NCBI GenBank assembly: GCA_028712345.1
Contig: JAQTQF010000004.1
Coordinates: 1 to 17,935 of the forward strand
DNA from: Phycisphaerae bacterium
Lineage (GTDB): Bacteria; Planctomycetota; Phycisphaerae; Sedimentisphaerales; UBA12454
Reading direction: 5' to 3'
DNA length: 17,935 nucleotides
A program made the translations under genes and the position numbers. Numbering within the stretch: position 1 is the first letter of the stretch; every line of letters starts with the position of its first letter. The notes beneath the pieces were generated by a model, which was not told the origin of the DNA, ran no database searches, and saw only the letters and a program-made list of their open reading frames with translations. Below are positions 6,882 through 13,040 of the stretch, in pieces.

Positions 6882-7613
6882 ATGAGAGGTTTTTGGGCGG
6901 TTTTTAGAAGAGAGTTCAAATCGTATTTCACAACGCCTCTGGCGTATGTGTTTTTGGTCGTGTTCCTGTTCTTTTCCGGATACCTTACATTCAAGGCCGG
7001 ATTCTTTGAGGCTCGTCAGGCGGATATGACGGCGTTCTTTATGAATATGCCGTTAATGTTTGTATTTCTCGTCCCGGCCGCGGCGATGAGGCTCTGGGCA
7101 GAAGAACGGAAAACCGGCTCAATCGAATTACTGTTTACGCTGCCAATTACGGTCGCTCAGGCGGTTCTCGGGAAATTTTTCGCGGCCTGGGTTTTTATCA
7201 TTGTCGCAATGGCTATGACCTTCCCGATGCTTATTACGGTCAGCTACCTCGGTAATCCCGATAAGGGGCTTATTTTTGCCGGCTATCTGGCAAGTATTCT
7301 TATGGCCGGCGGTTTTCTTGCCGTCGGATGTTTCTTCTCGGCGATGAGCAGGAATCAGGTCATAAGTTTTGTCCTGTCCGTAGTAGCCTGCGGAGTGCTG
7401 GTTTTCGCGGGTATGCCGACGACGATGAATTATCTTTCGACATTTTTGCCGATGGGACTTGTGCAGGCGATAAGCACAATGAGTTTTCAGGGACATTTTG
7501 ATTCGATGCAGAGAGGGGTTCTCGAATTTAAGGACATCAGCTATTTTGTTATTCTCATTGCCGGCTGGATTACCGCCGGCGGCGTGATTCTCGATGAAAG
7601 GAAGGCGAACTGA
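6882..7613 (+). CDS. ABC-2 family permease, GldF-like
   Basis: The 243-residue membrane protein has about six hydrophobic segments (roughly 18-38, 55-72, 98-122, 130-152, 162-182 and 222-238). The N-terminal FRREFKSYFTTPLAYVF and the block MRLWAEERKTGSIELLFTLPI (about 69-89) are hallmarks of ABC-2/GldF-type permeases, which pair with the ATPase and a GldG-like partner. GGAGTG precedes the ATG by a normal distance. The TGA overlaps the ATG of the next gene (ATGA-type overlap at 7613), so the two are probably translationally coupled. Confidence 0.9.
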   Translation: MRGFWAVFRREFKSYFTTPLAYVFLVVFLFFSGYLTFKAGFFEARQADMTAFFMNMPLMFVFLVPAAAMRLWAEERKTGSIELLFTLPITVAQAVLGKFFAAWVFIIVAMAMTFPMLITVSYLGNPDKGLIFAGYLASILMAGGFLAVGCFFSAMSRNQVISFVLSVVACGVLVFAGMPTTMNYLSTFLPMGLVQAISTMSFQGHFDSMQRGVLEFKDISYFVILIAGWITAGGVILDERKAN

Positions 7614-9586
7614 TGAAAACGATATTCAGACAGGTCGCAGCGGTTGTTTTTGTTCTTACGATTACTTTCAGTCTTATCAGTATTTGCCAGAAACTCGGCA
7701 AAAGCATAAAGGCCGATATTACCCAGCAGAAGCTTTATACTCTTTGCGACGGGACCAGGGCGATTATCGGAAAGCTCAATCAGCCGATTAAGATGAGACT
7801 TTATTACGCAAAAACCGCGGCGATGAAGGCTCCGGACAATATCAAATACTTTGATAATTATTATGAGTTCGTAAAATCACTGCTTGAAGAATATGTCGCT
7901 GCTTCAAACGGTATGATTGAGCTGGAAGTTATAGACCCGCGCCCGTATTCGGATGATGAAGTTGCGGCAATAAGATACGGCATTAAAAGGTTTCCGATTA
8001 CGAACGAAGAGGGGTTTTTCTTTGGTCTGGTAATCCAGACGCAGTTCGGAGTGGAAAAGACGATACCGGTTTTTTCGCCGAACCGGCAGAATTTTGTTGA
8101 ATATGATATAAGTTATCTTATTGACACAGCCATTAGGCGGCAGAAAAAACGCATCGGCATATTGAGCGGCCTCGATGTGGCCGGCGACGATGTTACGCCC
8201 TATATGGCCCGAATGATGCAGATGCAGGGTCAGAAGCCCAAACAGCCGTGGGCGTTCGTTCAGCAGCTCAAGGAACAGTACGAGGTAGTCTCCATTCCGA
8301 CGGATGTAAATAAAATCGAAGGTGTCGATATTCTGCTTATCGTTCATCCGAAGGATTTTTCAGACCCGACCCTTTTCGCCATCGACCAGTATGTCGTTAG
8401 GAGCGGCAGAACGATTGTCTGTGTTGATCCGTACTGTGTTTCGGATGTGCCCCCGCAGCAGATGATGCAGATGCAGATAGAGCACAATCCGAGTTCCGAG
8501 ATGAACAAACTGCTTGTCAACTGGGGATTGGAAATGCCGAAAGACACCTTTGCCGGCGACAGAACTCTGGCGGCAGAGGCGGCATTAAGAGAAGGCCAGA
8601 GGCCGCAGAAGATTATCGGTTTTCTGGATTTGAACGCCGACTGCTTTAACCGCGACAATGTCGTAACGGCCCAGCTTAATCAGGTCAGATTGCTTTTCGG
8701 CGGAGTGCTCCGGGAGACGATGCTCAGTGAAAAGGAAATCAAAGACAGAAATATTCAAAGAACTCCGCTTGTTATGACTACCGCCAGGGGAAATAGCTGG
8801 ACAGTAAGCAACCAGTTTGAGCTTATGATGCCCGACCCGGCAGGGCTTTGGCAGAAATTTACAGAGGGAACCAAACCTGTTAATGTTGCTTATCTTACTA
8901 CCGGAAGATTTAAAAGTGCGTTTCCTGCAGGTATTGATATACAGGTTCCGGCTCCGAAAAGCGACGACCCCAATGCGCCAAAGACGGTTGCAAAACACAT
9001 CCCGGCTCTGCCGGAAGCGAAAGATAACTGTGCGGTTATCGTTTTCGCTGATGTTGATTTTATGAGCAACATACTGGCGTACAGGGAGACTTTTTTCGGT
9101 ACTATGGTCGTCGGCGATAACGGTGCGATGCTGATGAATGCCATAGACGACCTGGGCGGCTCAAGTGAACTGATTTCCATCCGGTCCAGGGGAAATTTCA
9201 AAAGGCCTTTCAAGGCTGTGGACGAAATTGAAGCCAAAGCGGATGCTCAAACCGCTGAGGAAGAAAGCGGGATAAACGCCGAAATTGCCGGATTTGAAAA
9301 CGAATTGCAAAATGTTCTTGGTTCAGCTAAAAAAGGCGAAGAGGAAATTATCGGCAGCGCAATTCTGCAAAAGAAAAAAGAACTTGAGCTGAAAATTATC
9401 GAAGCCAAAAAACGGCTCAGACAGGTAAAGGTTCAGAAAAGAGAACGGATTGAACAACTGGGCAACAGCTTCAGAAATTTTAATATGCTCACGGCGCCGG
9501 CGGTAAGCCTTGTTATTGCCATTATTCTCGGTGTTCACAGGAACCTAAGGAAAAGAAAATATATCAGTCACGCTTCTGACGCGTAA
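7613..9586 (+). CDS. GldG-like ABC transporter auxiliary protein
   Basis: The 657-residue protein is anchored by an N-terminal helix (about 6-26). A long extracytoplasmic region follows, resembling the GldG/ABC auxiliary domains: KADITQQKLYTLCDGTRAII (about 33-52) and RIGILSGLDVAGDD (about 181-194). A strongly charged coiled coil spans about 553-620, and a second membrane helix lies at about 624-645 with a basic cytoplasmic tail. Methionine- and glutamine-rich stretches occur near 200-206 and 284-290. GldG-type proteins accompany GldF permeases in gliding bacteria but also in many non-gliding ones. Overlap with the permease gene indicates a shared complex. The transported substrate is not evident. 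Confidence 0.85.
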   Translation: MKTIFRQVAAVVFVLTITFSLISICQKLGKSIKADITQQKLYTLCDGTRAIIGKLNQPIKMRLYYAKTAAMKAPDNIKYFDNYYEFVKSLLEEYVAASNGMIELEVIDPRPYSDDEVAAIRYGIKRFPITNEEGFFFGLVIQTQFGVEKTIPVFSPNRQNFVEYDISYLIDTAIRRQKKRIGILSGLDVAGDDVTPYMARMMQMQGQKPKQPWAFVQQLKEQYEVVSIPTDVNKIEGVDILLIVHPKDFSDPTLFAIDQYVVRSGRTIVCVDPYCVSDVPPQQMMQMQIEHNPSSEMNKLLVNWGLEMPKDTFAGDRTLAAEAALREGQRPQKIIGFLDLNADCFNRDNVVTAQLNQVRLLFGGVLRETMLSEKEIKDRNIQRTPLVMTTARGNSWTVSNQFELMMPDPAGLWQKFTEGTKPVNVAYLTTGRFKSAFPAGIDIQVPAPKSDDPNAPKTVAKHIPALPEAKDNCAVIVFADVDFMSNILAYRETFFGTMVVGDNGAMLMNAIDDLGGSSELISIRSRGNFKRPFKAVDEIEAKADAQTAEEESGINAEIAGFENELQNVLGSAKKGEEEIIGSAILQKKKELELKIIEAKKRLRQVKVQKRERIEQLGNSFRNFNMLTAPAVSLVIAIILGVHRNLRKRKYISHASDA

Positions 9587-9590
9587 AATC

Positions 9591-9632
9591 AATAGTCAAT
9601 AGTCAATAGGCAATAGGCAGTAGGCAATAGTC
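9591..9632 (+). repeat. Heptanucleotide tandem array, six units
   Basis: Six contiguous 7-bp units read AATAGTC, AATAGTC, AATAGGC, AATAGGC, AGTAGGC, AATAGTC. The array fills most of the 68-bp gap between the GldG-like and DUF4340 genes and ends about 12 bases before the GGAG ribosome binding site. It is a small variable-number repeat candidate in the operon's only sizeable internal gap. Confidence 0.9.
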
Positions 9633-9654
9633 ATATAGATTCGGAGTTTTACAA

Positions 9655-10761
9655 ATGAGTGATAAGAAACTTTCATTTTTGGGTATAACAGCGGTTATTT
9701 CAGTTGTCCTTGCCGTTTTCGTCGGGCAATATGCAGACAGGAAAAAACCTGCCCCGGCAGGGCAGGGCGAACTTATTCAGGGACTTGACCCTGCGACAGT
9801 AGCTGAGATAACGATTAAAACCGACAGCGATTTGGTGAAACTGAAAAGAGTAGAGGGTGGATTTGCTCTGGTCAATAAGTATATGTATCCGGCTGCGAAC
9901 ACGGCAATAAACGATCTTTTAGCCGCCTGTCTCGATATTAAAACTGTCGAGCTTTATACCAAAGACAGTGCCAATCACAAAGACCTCAGCGTCGCTGAAG
10001 AAAACGCCAAAAGCATCGTTAAATTTCTCGATTCAAATGGCGCCGCTATTACCGGCCTGGTCATAGGCAACAGCAAGGATAATGGAATGTGCTATGCAAG
10101 GCTCCTCGGCAGCGACGATGTTTATTTAGTCGATAACGCTCCGTGGATAAAGCCGTCGCCTATGGAATATATCGAGGCGGAACTTCTTTCCGTAAAAAAA
10201 GAAGAGATTTCTTCGGTAAAGATAACTCTGCCGAACGAGAAATATGAAATTATTGCCGAACCCAACAGCGGAAAAGTCGTTCTTAATGATATTCCAGCCG
10301 GCAAAAAGCAAAAGGACAACGGCTGCAGCTCAGCATTTTATTCGTTGACGAGTCTTTATGTCGACGATGTCAACGCCGCTGCGGATATGACTGATTTAAA
10401 TTTCGATGTGCAGTATACCTGTCTGCTGAACGATTCAAGCCTTTATACTATTTGGCTGGCACAGAAAGATTCCAAAACATATATAAAATGCCAGGCTGAA
10501 TTCACCGATAAAACTCCGGTTCAAAAGGAGCAGAGCGTAGAGAGTCAGGAAGAACTGAAAAAGAAAGAGGCTAAACTGCTGGCAAAAGAAAAGGTAGTGA
10601 ATTTCAACAATACCTGCACCGGCTGGATTTATCGCATTCCTGAATACAAGGCCAGGAGTATGACAAGGCCGAAAGCTGAACTTATTGAAGACATCGAGTC
10701 GGCAAAACCACAAGAGGCTCCGGAAAAAGCGGGGGAAAGCGGTATAAAAGCCTTCCGCTAA
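9655..10761 (+). CDS. DUF4340 domain protein of the GldFG-like system
   Basis: The 368-residue protein has one N-terminal membrane helix (about 8-25), then an extracytoplasmic region with GLDPATVAEITIKTDSDLVKLKRVEGGFALVN (about 43-74), typical of DUF4340 proteins, whose repeated units combine a short strand pair with a helix. A Lys/Glu-rich helical stretch lies at about 290-320, followed by FNNTCTGWIYRIPEY. GGAG lies 8 bases before the ATG. DUF4340 genes regularly close operons encoding GldA/F/G-type ABC systems, so a role as an extracytoplasmic partner is likely, but no biochemical activity can be assigned. The gene ends 18 bp from the convergent gene on the other strand. Confidence 0.8.
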   Translation: MSDKKLSFLGITAVISVVLAVFVGQYADRKKPAPAGQGELIQGLDPATVAEITIKTDSDLVKLKRVEGGFALVNKYMYPAANTAINDLLAACLDIKTVELYTKDSANHKDLSVAEENAKSIVKFLDSNGAAITGLVIGNSKDNGMCYARLLGSDDVYLVDNAPWIKPSPMEYIEAELLSVKKEEISSVKITLPNEKYEIIAEPNSGKVVLNDIPAGKKQKDNGCSSAFYSLTSLYVDDVNAAADMTDLNFDVQYTCLLNDSSLYTIWLAQKDSKTYIKCQAEFTDKTPVQKEQSVESQEELKKKEAKLLAKEKVVNFNNTCTGWIYRIPEYKARSMTRPKAELIEDIESAKPQEAPEKAGESGIKAFR

Positions 10762-10779
10762 TTTTGTCTTAAAGACAGC

Positions 10780-11199
10780 CTACATTCTTTCTTCGGCAGG
10801 AGGAGCTTTTTTAGGAACAGGTTTTTCCGCAGGCCCCTGTGGCGGTACTTTCGTACAAACTGGCGGCAGGGGGTCAAGGCCCATAGCCTTTTCTATTCGC
10901 TCAAGACGCGCATCTATACGGGCAATATCCGTCTGAATTTCAAGCAGCTTTTCGAATATTTTTTCGTTGTCTGACTCTATGTTTTTGAAATTACTTTCAG
11001 AAATATCCATATACCTGTCCATCACTTTTTCATACGCGTCAATTGCCCTGGCTGCGTCGGACTGGTATTGCGGTATTGATATTTCAGGTTTTACATCGTA
11101 AGTCTGGCTGCCGTTGAGTGAGCCGGCAAACCAAATCAGAACCCCGATAAAAACAACAAATAAAACTCCAGCTCCATAGGATTTTATTTTTTCTGCCAT
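10780..11199 (-). CDS. Small single-pass membrane protein with coiled coil
   Basis: I do not recognise a family for this 139-residue protein. It has a basic N-terminus, one membrane helix (about 8-28), a polar linker, a helical heptad-rich stretch (about 44-106, ending LLEIQTDIARIDARLERIEKAMG) and a proline/lysine-rich tail (109-139) with a single Cys. This layout suits a membrane-anchored oligomer, probably facing the periplasm. GGAG lies 9 bases before the ATG, and it has its own promoter candidate. It is convergent to the DUF4340 gene with an 18-bp gap that shows no convincing terminator. Confidence 0.75.
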   Translation of the reverse strand: MAEKIKSYGAGVLFVVFIGVLIWFAGSLNGSQTYDVKPEISIPQYQSDAARAIDAYEKVMDRYMDISESNFKNIESDNEKIFEKLLEIQTDIARIDARLERIEKAMGLDPLPPVCTKVPPQGPAEKPVPKKAPPAEERM

Positions 11200-11232
11200 A
11201 ACCCAATCTCCAATATTTTGTTTGCGCGATTT

Positions 11233-11262
11233 CTTATAATATTATCGGTTATCATGCGGCAA
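11233..11262 (-). promoter_or_regulatory. Candidate promoter of the coiled-coil membrane protein
   Basis: On the minus strand TTGCCG (11262-11257) and TATAAG (11238-11233) are separated by 18 bp, giving a leader of about 30 bases before the ATG at 11199. Both boxes deviate slightly from consensus and the spacing is one longer than ideal. Confidence 0.4.
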
Positions 11263-11294
11263 ATAGTTAAGGATGTCGTTAAATTTTGGCAAAA

Positions 11295-11699
11295 TCAGCC
11301 GTTTAGAGCGGTTTTCAGGTCAGTATAGCGGTATTGTAGAGAGTATTTATCGCAGAGTTTTTTGAATTTTTCTACTGCCTGTTCGCTAAGTTTGCTCAAT
11401 AATTCGCCGTCGGTTTTGCAGAAAAATATTCGACAGCCCGCGAAGCGAAATTCCCTTGCGGTGCATTTGCCTTTTTCCATATACGGGCAAACATCGGTCG
11501 TCATCTGCTTTAGGTTCTTGAGATTGGTTTTAAAGTAGAGCACCTCGGGCGTGGTTATATAGAGTCTGTGGCCGAAAGATTTAAAATCGCAGCATCTTCC
11601 GCAGGCCGAGCACTCGCCGCCGATTTTATTGATACTTGCATCGAGCCAGTCATAAATTTGCTCGACCTCATCACAAATCAGAAGTGTTTGGCTGTTCAT
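11295..11699 (-). CDS. YkgJ-family cysteine cluster protein (copy 1)
   Basis: The 134-residue protein carries the family motif CxxCxxCC as CSACGRCC (C30, C33, C36, C37), with further cysteines at 71, 79, 89 and 94 (VCPYMEKGKC, AGCRIFFC). The family is annotated as a putative zinc/iron-chelating domain; the number of cysteines suits one or more bound metals or an Fe-S cluster, but the role is unknown. The ATG is preceded by AAGGTGCGGG, which serves as the ribosome binding site and is perfectly complementary to the last codons of the upstream YkgJ gene. It is a diverged relative of the neighbouring copy, separated from it by 157 bp of repeats. Confidence 0.85.
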   Translation of the reverse strand: MNSQTLLICDEVEQIYDWLDASINKIGGECSACGRCCDFKSFGHRLYITTPEVLYFKTNLKNLKQMTTDVCPYMEKGKCTAREFRFAGCRIFFCKTDGELLSKLSEQAVEKFKKLCDKYSLQYRYTDLKTALNG

Positions 11700-11711
11700 C
11701 CCGCACCTTTT

Positions 11712-11740
11712 GTTATTCTAAGCGAAGCGAAGAATCTATT
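11712..11740 (-). repeat. Degenerate half copy of the VILSEAKNL-type palindrome
   Basis: GTTATTCTAAGCGAAGCGA followed by AGAATCTATT matches the left arm of the palindrome at 4595-4633 with a few changes and a deletion. The complementary right arm is missing, so it is a solo half element. The true strand is undefined. Confidence 0.65.
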
Positions 11741-11788
11741 TTTTAAAATAGCCATAGAAAACACAGAAGAATATGTTTTAACAGTGTA

Positions 11789-11833
11789 AATCCGTGTTAA
11801 TCCGTGTCTAAAGAAACAAGCGTTAATCCGTGT
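11789..11833. repeat. Degenerate AATCCGTGT direct repeats
   Basis: AATCCGTGT occurs at 11789-11797, 11799-11807 and 11825-11833, preceded by a related CAGTGTAA. A GAAAACACAGAAGAA string lies just left of it (about 11757-11770). These simple strings look like the dispersed low-complexity repeats of this genome and code for nothing recognisable. Confidence 0.75.
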
Positions 11834-11856
11834 CTTTTTCATTATGTTGGAAACTG

Positions 11857-12303
11857 TTATAAGGTGCGGGAATCATCCCACCATTTTTTCTGTTTTTTTA
11901 ATTTCTGAATTTCCTCGAACAAATACAATTTTCCCTTATTTATCCCCGGACACCGCACCGCCGCGGTGTTCCATTCGTATTCGCTGGCTAAATTACTCGG
12001 CCAGAATGGCCAGGTCCGACATTGGTTCGGGCGGAAGTTATAGACTGCGCAACCCTTGGCTCCTTTTGACCCTGAAAGAAAAATGCAGTCTTTTGTTTGA
12101 GGATTTTCTTTTATAGAAAAGCGAAGACCGACTCGCCTCAGATACTTTTTGCGCAATTCGTCGCTGCTGATTCCCAAATGAACAGCAAGCATATTGATTT
12201 CATTTTTAGTTATCCAGATGAAACCCTCTTCCGGCCCGCTGCAGCAGTCGCCGCAGCCCTGACAGGCAAAGTGAAGACCGCCGATGTACCAGGGCGTATT
12301 CAT
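11857..12303 (-). CDS. YkgJ-family cysteine cluster protein (copy 2)
   Basis: The 148-residue protein has CxxCxxCC as CQGCGDCC (C14, C17, C20, C21), then C73, C85, C95 and C118, with the family-typical YNFRPNQCRTWPFWP block (88-102). Of the two copies this is closer to the standard YkgJ/CxxCxxCC form. A metal- or cluster-binding role is probable from the cysteines, but no reaction is known. The start lies 3 bases after the HEPN stop codon without a clear Shine-Dalgarno sequence, so it is probably translated by coupling to the toxin-antitoxin-like pair upstream. Its last codons pair with the next gene's ribosome binding site. Confidence 0.87.
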   Translation of the reverse strand: MNTPWYIGGLHFACQGCGDCCSGPEEGFIWITKNEINMLAVHLGISSDELRKKYLRRVGLRFSIKENPQTKDCIFLSGSKGAKGCAVYNFRPNQCRTWPFWPSNLASEYEWNTAAVRCPGINKGKLYLFEEIQKLKKQKKWWDDSRTL

Positions 12304-12306
12304 TGC

Positions 12307-12687
12307 TTAGATTTGTTCTTTTAGCCAGTTTGCTACTGAATTTACAAACTCAGTTCCGCTTTTCAGCAGTGCATCCGCCTCGTCCGGCTCGATTACAAAA
12401 GTGTATCCATAATCGCCGGCCTGCCGTTTTTCAAAAGCCCTGTTGAGTTCTCTGCCGAAGCTTTTTTCGAATATGCCGGTTTTTATGAAATGTTCGCCAA
12501 AGGCTGAAATTACTCCTTTGTGCGACGAGAAGGAAAGCCCCTTTGTCAGAAGTGCAGCTTCGGCACAAAAGAACATCGCATAATAAATTCTTGAAACAGC
12601 GGATTCACGGTCGCCATCGTTAATAAGCAGTCTTGCGCTTTTAATATAGCGATTTGCTTTTTCGATAAGCAGCAGTATTTCGCTCAT
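12307..12687 (-). CDS. HEPN-domain protein (putative toxin partner)
   Basis: The 126-residue all-helical protein matches the HEPN class encoded beside small nucleotidyltransferases: SRIYYAMFFCAEAALLTKG (32-50), SSHKGVISAFGEHFIKTG (54-71) and RQAGDYGY (88-95). The canonical Rx4-6H RNase motif seen in HepT-type toxins is not visible, so ribonuclease activity is uncertain. The tyrosines in GDYGY are possible sites for modification by the partner, by analogy with the nucleotidylated tyrosine of HepT; this is inference. AAGGAG lies 7 bases before the ATG, which overlaps the nucleotidyltransferase stop by 4 bp (12684-12687). Confidence 0.85.
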   Translation of the reverse strand: MSEILLLIEKANRYIKSARLLINDGDRESAVSRIYYAMFFCAEAALLTKGLSFSSHKGVISAFGEHFIKTGIFEKSFGRELNRAFEKRQAGDYGYTFVIEPDEADALLKSGTEFVNSVANWLKEQI

Positions 12688-12998
12688 GCCGCAACTCCTT
12701 CTTTGCGTATGTTCAGTATCAAAGGACTGTTGACAGTAGCGTAGTCCTTTTTTGATACCGGATACACGGAAAGCAACACGCCATATTTAAGATTTATGTC
12801 AGTAATTATATCAATCATCCGGTCTATTTCACGGCCCGCAATAACATTGCCTTCAAGCACAATCGCCAGGTCAATATCCGAATCCTCGGTAGCTTTCCCC
12901 CTTGCCCAGGAGCCGTAGAGAATAATACTATTAAGCTTTTTTTCGTATAGCTTTGAGACCTCTTGTTTAAATTCTTTAAGTATTAGCTTTATGTCCAT
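12684..12998 (-). CDS. Minimal nucleotidyltransferase (MNT), putative antitoxin
   Basis: The 104-residue protein has the polymerase-beta-like core motif GSWARGKATEDSDIDLAIV (29-47), with G29-S30 and the metal-binding pair D41/D43. A later acidic ligand is not clear (region GVLLSVYPVSKKDY, about 72-85). In characterised MntA/HepT pairs the nucleotidyltransferase modifies the HEPN protein and neutralises it, and gene order and overlap here fit that arrangement. A TGC-TATAAT extended -10 box lies 7 bases before the ATG with no Shine-Dalgarno sequence, so the mRNA is probably leaderless. The pair sits 42 bp downstream of ilvD on the same strand. Confidence 0.88.
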   Translation of the reverse strand: MDIKLILKEFKQEVSKLYEKKLNSIILYGSWARGKATEDSDIDLAIVLEGNVIAGREIDRMIDIITDINLKYGVLLSVYPVSKKDYATVNSPLILNIRKEGVAA

Positions 12999-13005
12999 AG
13001 CGTGG

Positions 13006-13014
13006 ATTATAGCA
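13006..13014 (-). promoter_or_regulatory. Extended -10 promoter of the MNT/HEPN pair
   Basis: On the minus strand TGC directly precedes a perfect TATAAT (13011-13006), an extended -10 element that can work without a good -35 box; none is visible. Seven bases separate it from the ATG at 12998, so transcription should begin at or next to the start codon. Confidence 0.6.
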
Positions 13015-13040
13015 TATTTTTGTGCGAGAAAACACGAATT

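Larger units (their letters stand above)
11699..11871 (-). promoter_or_regulatory. Long-range mRNA stem covering the YkgJ copy 1 start
   Basis: TCCCGCACCTT (11699-11709) and AAGGTGCGGGA (11861-11871) are a perfect 11-bp inverted repeat. In the minus-strand mRNA the upstream arm is the last four codons (S-R-T-L) of YkgJ copy 2, and the downstream arm contains the Shine-Dalgarno sequence of copy 1 and the A of its ATG. A ribosome finishing copy 2 would open the stem, which would couple translation of the two genes. The 151-base loop holds the repeats. Terminal inverted repeats of a small insertion are an alternative explanation. Confidence 0.45.

Noticed and set aside
10764..10776. TGTCTTAAAGACA between convergent genes as a terminator
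   Set aside because: The inverted repeat leaves a one-base loop, or only a 4-bp stem with a usable loop, and no T-run follows.
11568..11789. Plus-strand frame ending in VILSEAKNL
   Set aside because: It is antisense to YkgJ copy 1, and the recognisable peptide is only the translated dispersed repeat.
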